Notes under the pieces: model-generated
Seen by the model: only the letters and a program-made list of their open reading frames with translations
Database searches by the model: none
Told to the model about the DNA's origin: nothing
Source: a bacterium
Lineage (GTDB): Bacteria > UBA10199 > JAIBAG01
Assembly (NCBI GenBank): GCA_019695305.1
Contig: JAIBAG010000024.1
Coordinates: 1-34,827, forward strand
Length of the DNA: 34,827 nucleotides
Direction of reading: 5' to 3'
In this document: piece by piece, positions 22,444-29,020 of the stretch
Layout: each line of letters opens with the position of its first letter
Numbering within the stretch: the stretch's first letter is position 1
Made by a program: the position numbers and the translations under genes

Positions 22444-25400
22444 TTAGTAAGCCTGTAAACGCCAAGCTAAATCAAAACGATATTTAAATCCTGTGTCTTT
22501 AGAACCTTTTAAAAGTAAGTTATCAAATAAACGATACTCCACTACAAAACCTTTATAAGCTTCATCCAACGATAAATCGGTAGTAAACGCCAGATTTACT
22601 CTATCTGATACACTTTTGCCTATTGAAAAGCGGGAAACAGATGGATCTACACGGTCGTAACGATTTTCCAGCTTTACTATATCTAATTTGGTAGCTTTTG
22701 AGAGAGGGCGTTGCAAAAGTCCAACTACTTGAGACGCAATGGCATTTGTGGAAAAAAGAGATTGATCGTTTTGTGCTAATTGATCGGGCGTACGGCCATA
22801 GGCAATAAGGGATACAATGTCGTTTTGGTTTAAGTCGGGAGTTGATTCTAAACTTAAACTCAAATTATCCATGGGGCCTTTAAAGATGGCCCTTACTTCA
22901 AAATCCTGGATAGCATGGCGTGCTACAAATTCAAGCCATGCGTTTTCCTGAGTAGGGTGAAAAGTAATAAAACCTGATGTGTCGTCAAAATCAATACCAA
23001 AAGCATGGATATCGCCTTCCGAAACATCTACAGTGCCATCTAATATGGGCTTGTCTAGGGAGCCTGTCATTTCAACATTTCCAATTAAATTTAGATCGGC
23101 CAAGTTGTTTTTAACTACTAAATCACCGCTGCTTTTAATATTGAGATCAAAAAGCATATTTTTAAAAAACGGGTTATCGGCAATTGATTTTTCTTCAATG
23201 GAGACTCCCACCGGCTTTAAAACAAATTGGCTAATACTGTAATCTTTGTAGTAAAGTCCTTCTACAACGTTAAGGTTTCCCGATAATTTAAGTTCCTTAT
23301 TTGCTCCGGAGATATTCACGTCTAAATCACCCAGCATGTGCCATGTATCAGGCTTTGAAAAGGGGATTTCTTTAGCATCTATATTTAAATTAGCAGCAAC
23401 AATTTCCTTATCTTTGTTCCATTCTATCCAGCCCGCTAAAATGACAGGCGCATCTTGGTAATCGAGATGAAGTTTATCGGTAGATACGCGTTTACCATCA
23501 AAATTTATTTTTCCCGTAGTATTAGCTAAATCACCTGCTAAAAACGGTAATACAAAACCAGCTTTGTTAAAGTTAAGTGATCCCTGAAAAGAGGGGTCGG
23601 TAAGCATTCCTAAAACAGTAAGATCGCAACCTATTAAACCTTCAGATTCACCAAGCGAGGCATTCAGATCGGTAAGTTGAGATAAATCAATTTGTCCCGT
23701 TAATTTTAAATTAGAATCGGCTTTTAGTCCGGCATAGCCGCTTACTGTTAGTTTGCCAGAACCAATTTGAAAGGCTGTGTTGTTAAAATTAAGTTTTTGG
23801 TCTTCCAATAGTAAATCGGCTTTTCCCAGTAAACGCATGCTCTTTTCTTCGCCGCCTAGTTCAAAACTAGAAAGAGCCGCTTTAATTTTGGTGTGACTTG
23901 CATCTTTTAATTTGTAGGTTACATCAAAAGTTCCTGCGGTGGACATTTTGTTGATATCAAAAGGAAGAAGAGGTGATAAAAAATGGATGTCGGTATTAGA
24001 TGCTGTAAACAGCATGTTGAGATAATCGGGATTTACTTTGCTATAGTAACCTTTGAGTGCAACGGTATTTAAAACATTTCCCTCAAAGTTGTAGCCACCT
24101 TTATCAAAGTTAAAAACAAAAGGTTTAGAAATGGTTAGTGGGCTTTCTTGATCACTCCATACAATGCTTAAAGGAGCCACGGTCAAGGTTTTATCTTTTT
24201 GTTTAAGCTTACCATTTATTTTAGCAATAGGGATACCATACCACGAGGCGTTAGTAAGAGTGACGTCGCCGTTGCCATCGTAATTACCTTTGTTTTTTGT
24301 AAAATTAAAAAAACCGTCCACAGTGCCGTCAAGTACATCGGTTTTAATAAGAGGGCCTGCCGGAAGAGACGTAAAGCTGGTTTTTAAATCTACCTGTTGT
24401 AAGCTTGGCCTAAATACCTGCACAATGCGCAAATCCAAATTTCCACGACCGCTTCCGTTTAAAAGGCTGTTGCCATGCAGTACCAGGTTTTTATTAATAA
24501 TTGAAAGTGTGCCATTAAAACTGCCAAAGTTTAAGCCTTCGTAGCCAAAATCGGCAGAATCTAAATTAAGATTAAAAACAGGATCTTTAAGTGCTCCCGT
24601 GATAGAACCCTTTATGTCGGCTTTGCCGGGAATATCGATGCTTGAAAAAAAATGAATAATAGTAAGTGCCGATAAATCGCTGCCGTTTACAGAAGTATCG
24701 AGCTCATTGTTTTTTAAATTAACTGTACCTCGCGCACTTAGTTTGCCATTGCCAAGAACTGCATCAAAACTGTTTATTTTAATAAGTCCATTTTCAAAAT
24801 TAGCTTTTGATTCTATGTTTAAATTGCCAGCTTCTGCCTCTATTAAATTATGGAGAAGATTTATTTTTAAATTAAGGCCAGCCTTGCCGTTTGTGATATC
24901 TTTTATTTTACCCTTGGCTGTTAAGGCTAAATTGACTTCTTGGTAGGCACGTTTAAAGTTGGCTTTGCCAAGAGGCAATAAACTTAGTTGCGGATGATTA
25001 GGGGTTGTTAAATCTAAATCTACTTTTCCGTTATTTTTGTTGTAGGAGGCCGTCAGATTGATGAGTCCGCCAAAAGCATCTATTAAACCATTATTTAAAC
25101 TAACTTCATTTTTTTGATAGGAAAGTGGGAAATAAATTTTATTGATGGCGGCAAAGCCTCTATCGGGTGGGTAGCCGTTTGGATAAAATTTATCAATTAA
25201 CGGATTTAAAGAATCGTCCCAAGCCGTATCGGTATTCCATGGTGTTGGGGTTTTGTAGAAACTGGAAAAAATCTCGGTAATATCAAGCGTGCCGTTAAAT
25301 TTTGGGTTAGTGTCACCGGTTTCTTCATCGGCATCCATTTTAAAAGAACCGTACGCCTTAAACATTTTAAAAAATAAATCAATTTTGGGGGATGTATAGG

Positions 25401-25980
25401 CAAAGTCGGAAAATACAAAATCAATTTTATGTGTGTATAAAAAGAAGGGGGTCACACTTTTACCCTGAAGCCTGGCTAAACTTATTTTTTTATCACCTGG
25501 CAAATTAAGAGTAATAGACTGGATGTCGGAAGACGCAACCTGAAAGGTGTTAATAAGATACGCTAAGTTTTGAGAGGTATTTTTTGGAGTTCGTCCTTTT
25601 TTAACTACCATGGGCGAATAAGGAAATTCTTCAATAGTGATACTAATACTATTTGCATTAAGATTTAAGAGATGAACTTTTTTAAACATAAGCCTAATAG
25701 GGTCTATAGCCATAGAAAAATCTTGTAGGCTAATAGTGGCATTGGCTTTGGGAATATAGGCTCTTAAGTTTTTACCACTAAAGTGACCCGTTAAGGCTGT
25801 AAAATTAAAATTGTCCCAGCTAATTTCAATGCCGGTTCGTTTTTCCAGTTGTGCCAATGCAAAAATTTGAAAGCGTTTATTGTTTAAAACAAGATGGGAG
25901 AGCGTCATCACAAATGCCGTGAGCAGTAAAAATTTGAACAGTAAATGACGCTTTTTGTACGATTTTTTTTCCAAAAACAA
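22444..25980 (-). CDS. tamB: TamB-like inner-membrane/periplasmic bridge protein (DUF490)
   Basis: This AsmA-like, very long protein spans the periplasm and works with TamA in outer-membrane protein or lipid transfer. One N-terminal transmembrane segment (about residues 13-33) is followed by more than 1000 residues of repetitive beta structure. The conserved TamB/DUF490 domain fills the last 300 residues, with PILDGTVDVSEGDIHAFG, LSLESTPDLNQNDIVSLIAYG and a closing YRLFDNLLLKGSKDTGF. At 1178 aa it is close to the usual length. The frame opens with TTG at 25980; a second TTG at 25974 has AGGGG at better spacing. It is the first gene of a tamB-tamA pair, the reverse of the Escherichia coli order. 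Confidence 0.93.
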   Translation of the reverse strand: MFLEKKSYKKRHLLFKFLLLTAFVMTLSHLVLNNKRFQIFALAQLEKRTGIEISWDNFNFTALTGHFSGKNLRAYIPKANATISLQDFSMAIDPIRLMFKKVHLLNLNANSISITIEEFPYSPMVVKKGRTPKNTSQNLAYLINTFQVASSDIQSITLNLPGDKKISLARLQGKSVTPFFLYTHKIDFVFSDFAYTSPKIDLFFKMFKAYGSFKMDADEETGDTNPKFNGTLDITEIFSSFYKTPTPWNTDTAWDDSLNPLIDKFYPNGYPPDRGFAAINKIYFPLSYQKNEVSLNNGLIDAFGGLINLTASYNKNNGKVDLDLTTPNHPQLSLLPLGKANFKRAYQEVNLALTAKGKIKDITNGKAGLNLKINLLHNLIEAEAGNLNIESKANFENGLIKINSFDAVLGNGKLSARGTVNLKNNELDTSVNGSDLSALTIIHFFSSIDIPGKADIKGSITGALKDPVFNLNLDSADFGYEGLNFGSFNGTLSIINKNLVLHGNSLLNGSGRGNLDLRIVQVFRPSLQQVDLKTSFTSLPAGPLIKTDVLDGTVDGFFNFTKNKGNYDGNGDVTLTNASWYGIPIAKINGKLKQKDKTLTVAPLSIVWSDQESPLTISKPFVFNFDKGGYNFEGNVLNTVALKGYYSKVNPDYLNMLFTASNTDIHFLSPLLPFDINKMSTAGTFDVTYKLKDASHTKIKAALSSFELGGEEKSMRLLGKADLLLEDQKLNFNNTAFQIGSGKLTVSGYAGLKADSNLKLTGQIDLSQLTDLNASLGESEGLIGCDLTVLGMLTDPSFQGSLNFNKAGFVLPFLAGDLANTTGKINFDGKRVSTDKLHLDYQDAPVILAGWIEWNKDKEIVAANLNIDAKEIPFSKPDTWHMLGDLDVNISGANKELKLSGNLNVVEGLYYKDYSISQFVLKPVGVSIEEKSIADNPFFKNMLFDLNIKSSGDLVVKNNLADLNLIGNVEMTGSLDKPILDGTVDVSEGDIHAFGIDFDDTSGFITFHPTQENAWLEFVARHAIQDFEVRAIFKGPMDNLSLSLESTPDLNQNDIVSLIAYGRTPDQLAQNDQSLFSTNAIASQVVGLLQRPLSKATKLDIVKLENRYDRVDPSVSRFSIGKSVSDRVNLAFTTDLSLDEAYKGFVVEYRLFDNLLLKGSKDTGFKYRFDLAWRLQAY

Positions 25981-26035
25981 ACCCCTAACAAGTTCTTGAA
26001 ATTTAAAATGGTTTTACGAAAAAGGAAAGGGAAAT

Positions 26036-26104
26036 TCGCTTATCGCTAATCGTGTATCGCCTATCGAAAAGAATCTTTATTTTGCGATTAGCGATAAACG
26101 ATCT
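26036..26104 (-). repeat. Dispersed inverted repeat, family C, copy 2
   Basis: There is a perfect 13-bp inverted repeat TTATCGCTAATCG (26040-26052) and CGATTAGCGATAA (26085-26097), with further ATCG-rich words between. It resembles 9491-9574. The right arm encodes the last residues of Mpl (RLSLIAK and stop). Confidence 0.75.
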
Positions 26105-27531
26105 GCCATCTTTTGATGAATTCCCCCAAAGGCACCATTACTCATGATAAGAAGAACAGCAGGTGAGGTAATATGGCTTACCACATGCGCTATAATGGCA
26201 TCGACATCGGGTAAATTGATGGCGTTTTTACCGCGGGCGCACACTTCGGCAACAATTTGCGGCACATCCAAAATTTTTCCATCGGGTACTTTTTCGGGCA
26301 TGAACACATTGGCAATAATGGATTGGTCAGCTTCGTCAAATGCTTTGCCATAACCTTCCTGGAAAACATTTCGTTTGCTGGAGTTGGAGCGTGGTTCAAA
26401 AATGGCCCACAGTTTATGCTGGGGATAAGCCTTTTTAACGGCGGCAATGGTTTCTAAAACGGCTGTTGGGTGATGCGCAAAATCATCCATCACTAAAATG
26501 TCGCCAATTTTTTCGCGCACTTCTTGCCGGCGTTTGACACCCTTGAATGTAGAGAAAACTTTTTGGATGGCATCGTTTTGATAACCTAATTTTTTGAGGA
26601 GCACAAAACAAGCTAAAGCATTTTGTACGTTATGGGAACCAACCATAGGAATTGTCAGTGTTGTTTCCAGTTTTTCTTTGTAAAAAATTTTAAAAGAAGT
26701 GGTGGGGATGGCTTTGGCATCACCTGGAAGAACAGGATGGAATTCAATATCGCGTGCATCCCAATCGCCTTTTCCATTAATCCCATATGTGGACATCTCC
26801 GGCAGGGGCGAGGCCCTGCCTCGCCCTCTTAATTCAATAAGTTTAGGATAATGCGTGTTCAACAACAAAAACCCATTGGGGTTCGTTTTATCAATCAACT
26901 TTACAAACGATTCTGTTAAATGATCTAAATCGCGATAAATATCGGCATGATCAAATTCCAGTGAAGTGATAAGCGTGTAGTAGGGGCGATAGTGTAAAAA
27001 TTTGGGTCCTTTATCGAAATACGCGGTATCATATTCATCACCTTCAATCACAAAATAATCGCCTTTGCCGTCATGTACATTTTTTTGTCCGTCATGCAGC
27101 ACGCCACCAATCAAATAACCCGGATCGGCTTTTAATTCTTTTAAAAGATGCGCCATGAGGGCTGTGGTGGTGGTTTTACCGTGGGTACCGGAGATGACGA
27201 TGGATTTTTTATCTTTAATAAAAAATTCTCCCATGGCCTGGGGAAACGACATGAATTTTAATCCCAGCTTTTCCATTTCCATGGCTTCGGGATTGGTTTT
27301 GGAAATAGCGTTGCCCACGATGACTAAGTCAGGTTTGGGATTCAGATTCTCAGCTTTAAAGCCGGTAAAAATTTTGATACCCGCATTCTCAAGCGTGGTA
27401 CTCATGGGCGGGTAGACGTTTTGATCGCTGCCGGTAACGGTGAATCCTTTTTCTTTAAGCAGCATGGCCAAAGAACCCATGCCGGTGCCACAGATGGCGA
27501 TGAGGTGGATGTGTTGAATAGTTTTTGTCAT
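26077..27531 (-). CDS. mpl: UDP-N-acetylmuramate:tripeptide ligase Mpl (murein recycling)
   Basis: This cytoplasmic Mur-ligase-family enzyme joins recycled L-Ala-gamma-D-Glu-meso-Dap to UDP-MurNAc. The N-terminal UDP-binding motif HLIAICGTGMGSLA is followed by the ATP-binding GTHGKTTTTALM (about residues 115-126). The Mpl-typical EGDEYDTAYFDKGPKF and SLEFDHADIYRDL distinguish it from MurC. The C-terminal domain has FEPRSNSSKRNVFQ. Its 484 aa is somewhat longer than the usual size. The last seven codons and the stop derive from an inverted repeat (family C). The start ATG overlaps the stop of the ParE-like toxin gene (ATGA), so mpl is translationally coupled to a toxin-antitoxin pair. Confidence 0.93.
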   Translation of the reverse strand: MTKTIQHIHLIAICGTGMGSLAMLLKEKGFTVTGSDQNVYPPMSTTLENAGIKIFTGFKAENLNPKPDLVIVGNAISKTNPEAMEMEKLGLKFMSFPQAMGEFFIKDKKSIVISGTHGKTTTTALMAHLLKELKADPGYLIGGVLHDGQKNVHDGKGDYFVIEGDEYDTAYFDKGPKFLHYRPYYTLITSLEFDHADIYRDLDHLTESFVKLIDKTNPNGFLLLNTHYPKLIELRGRGRASPLPEMSTYGINGKGDWDARDIEFHPVLPGDAKAIPTTSFKIFYKEKLETTLTIPMVGSHNVQNALACFVLLKKLGYQNDAIQKVFSTFKGVKRRQEVREKIGDILVMDDFAHHPTAVLETIAAVKKAYPQHKLWAIFEPRSNSSKRNVFQEGYGKAFDEADQSIIANVFMPEKVPDGKILDVPQIVAEVCARGKNAINLPDVDAIIAHVVSHITSPAVLLIMSNGAFGGIHQKMADRLSLIAK

Positions 27532-27821
27532 AATTCTGGTCGTTTTTCTTTGCTATGCCATAAATGTAAAATTTGAATTTTTTTAGCATTTATACGATAG
27601 CGAACTACATAATGTCCATGGCCAAAGGGTATTAAAAATTCACGAGTTTCGGGTTTGAATTTTGTGAGGATGTAGCCAGAACGAGGGTGTTTTTTAAGTA
27701 TGTTAAAGGCTTGTTTAATACGAAGAGCCGCCATTTTAAGGGCTTTTGGATATTGGATTGATAAAAAAGAATAGAGGCGGTTTAAATCGGCATAGGCCGT
27801 TGGGGTTAATAAAAGTTTCAT
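27528..27821 (-). CDS. RelE/ParE-family toxin
   Basis: This 97-aa protein has the ParE pattern: MKLLLTPTAYADLNRLYSFL, then the helix pair IKQAFNILKKHPRSG, and a C-terminal beta sheet (HYVVRYRINAKKIQILHLWHSKE). ParE toxins inhibit DNA gyrase and RelE toxins cleave ribosome-bound mRNA; the sequence resembles the ParE branch. The start ATG overlaps the antitoxin stop by 4 nt (ATGA), and its own stop overlaps the mpl start by 4 nt, an unbroken coupled series. The gene appears intact. Confidence 0.88.
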   Translation of the reverse strand: MKLLLTPTAYADLNRLYSFLSIQYPKALKMAALRIKQAFNILKKHPRSGYILTKFKPETREFLIPFGHGHYVVRYRINAKKIQILHLWHSKEKRPEL

Positions 27822-28051
27822 TTTCCCCAGGTATCTAGATATTCCAATGCTTCTTTTTCGGAAACAAAATCATTTTTGAGCGCTTCGCCCAAGGCTAGCA
27901 AGGTTTGCTCGTCATGCCAGTCGTTTGTTTCTTGTTCGGCTATAAAGGCAGAGAGAGCTTGTTTTACCACCTCGCTTCGTGTGGTTTTATGTTTGGCTAA
28001 ATAACGGGAAAGTTGCTTTTCTATTTTGGGATTGAGCCTGACGCCTAGCAT
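27818..28051 (-). CDS. CopG/ParD-type ribbon-helix-helix antitoxin
   Basis: This 77-aa protein has an N-terminal ribbon-helix-helix fold: MLGVRLNPKIEKQLSRYLAK is the strand and first helix, and TTRSEVVKQALSAFI the second helix. An acidic C-terminal tail would wrap and neutralise the toxin. It is the first gene of the antitoxin-toxin-mpl series. A perfect 18-bp palindrome begins 8 nt upstream of the start codon and is probably its operator. Confidence 0.88.
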   Translation of the reverse strand: MLGVRLNPKIEKQLSRYLAKHKTTRSEVVKQALSAFIAEQETNDWHDEQTLLALGEALKNDFVSEKEALEYLDTWGK

Positions 28052-28058
28052 AAGGCTA

Positions 28059-28076
28059 GTTTAACAATTGTTAAAC
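28059..28076. promoter_or_regulatory. 18-bp palindromic operator of the toxin-antitoxin operon
   Basis: GTTTAACAA/TTGTTAAAC is a perfect dyad directly upstream of the antitoxin start at 28051. Ribbon-helix-helix antitoxins usually repress their own promoter at such sites. A second smaller dyad (CTAGC/GCTAG, 28045-28059) adjoins it. Confidence 0.7.
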
Positions 28077-28100
28077 AAAAATCAAGGTTTTTTATGGTGG

Positions 28101-28577
28101 TCATGCGAGCAGTTCCTTTACCTTTTTGAGTTTAGCTTCGATATATTTTTCATCTAGTTTTTTCCCATAAATTTCTCGCAATTCTTCAATGTCGCGTCTG
28201 TCCACACTTCGGTTAGCAATGGTTTTAAGGACGATAATATCTTCAGGGGTGGCTATTTTTACCAGTTTATCGCCTAGTTTAGAAATTTTAGCCCGTTTGA
28301 CAACATCAGCTCCGACATACTCATCGGCAAAAAGAAGATCGATAGGGACATTATCTACTTTGCCTTTTAATTGATATTCGCCCATGGATTTAATTTCGTA
28401 ACTTTTTTGTGTGAATATTTTTTTAACTTCATCCAGATTATCTACCAAAACATACACATCAATATCCACGGTATTGGCACGGCCGTGGTGGAGCATAACG
28501 GCCAGTCCGCCAATTAAACAGTAATCGATATCGGCTTCATTGAGGAGGTTTACAATTTTATAAAGTGTTTCTAGCAT
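28101..28577 (-). CDS. Small nucleotidyltransferase (Pol-beta fold)
   Basis: This protein of about 158 aa starts at ATG 28577 (MLETLYKIV); a TTG at 28592 is possible but less likely. The fold signature is LIGGLAVMLHHG followed by TVDIDVYV, giving the two catalytic aspartates, with a third candidate in VPIDLLFAD. Such small nucleotidyltransferases often pair with a regulator and modify proteins or tRNA in toxin-antitoxin or phage-defence modules of the AbiEii/MNT kind. The start lies inside the end of the upstream winged-helix gene (20-nt overlap), so the two are translationally coupled. The target is unknown. Confidence 0.8.
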   Translation of the reverse strand: MLETLYKIVNLLNEADIDYCLIGGLAVMLHHGRANTVDIDVYVLVDNLDEVKKIFTQKSYEIKSMGEYQLKGKVDNVPIDLLFADEYVGADVVKRAKISKLGDKLVKIATPEDIIVLKTIANRSVDRRDIEELREIYGKKLDEKYIEAKLKKVKELLA

Positions 28578-28965
28578 GGAGAAGGGCCTCAAAAAAGTTT
28601 TGGGGTTTGTGGGACGGTATTTTATTGGATCTATTTAATTCTGCAATTTGATAAACGCTCACAGGGTCTACTTTTTTATCGTCGGCAAAATGAACCAGCC
28701 AGGGTTTTTTTATATGGCTGGCTTCTTCATAAACCATATGGGTAATGCCCATGGCCAACGGATGCTTGTGATTAAAGTAATAAAGGGGAGGAGTCTTATT
28801 TTTACGGATGATACGGGCGTCTACAAGAGGTTTAAGTGCTTTAAAAATTTCGGACGGGCTTCGTTTTAAGGCATTAGCCAAGCCTCTGCCTGTAGTTCCC
28901 CCTTTGGTGATTAAATACAGGAGAATATCGCTTTTAGTGTGGCTTCCTGTAAGGGCTTCTATCAT
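28558..28965 (-). CDS. Winged-helix regulator paired with the nucleotidyltransferase
   Basis: This 135-aa protein has an N-terminal winged helix (about residues 8-70): HTKSDILLYLITKGGTTG, then LANALKRSPSEIFKALKPL as the recognition region, and a wing with ARIIRKNKTPPLYYFN. The C-terminal half is basic and aromatic and may contact the partner. It is first in a two-gene operon with the nucleotidyltransferase. A 23-bp palindrome abuts the start codon, which suggests autoregulation, the usual plan of AbiEi-type antitoxins. It is shorter than AbiEi and I do not recognise a named family. Confidence 0.78.
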   Translation of the reverse strand: MIEALTGSHTKSDILLYLITKGGTTGRGLANALKRSPSEIFKALKPLVDARIIRKNKTPPLYYFNHKHPLAMGITHMVYEEASHIKKPWLVHFADDKKVDPVSVYQIAELNRSNKIPSHKPQNFFEALLHARNTL

Positions 28966-28988
28966 ATGTACCTATTATATAGGTACAT
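28966..28988. promoter_or_regulatory. Palindromic operator abutting the winged-helix start codon
   Basis: ATGTACCTAT-TAT-ATAGGTACAT is a perfect 10-bp inverted repeat with a 3-nt centre, ending directly at the ATG (28965). On the minus strand TATAAT (28992-28987) partly overlaps its far edge and could be the -10 box, which would make the leader very short. Confidence 0.68.
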
Positions 28989-29020
28989 TATAATAGATCA
29001 ACCCTTATTTTTAAAAAAAT

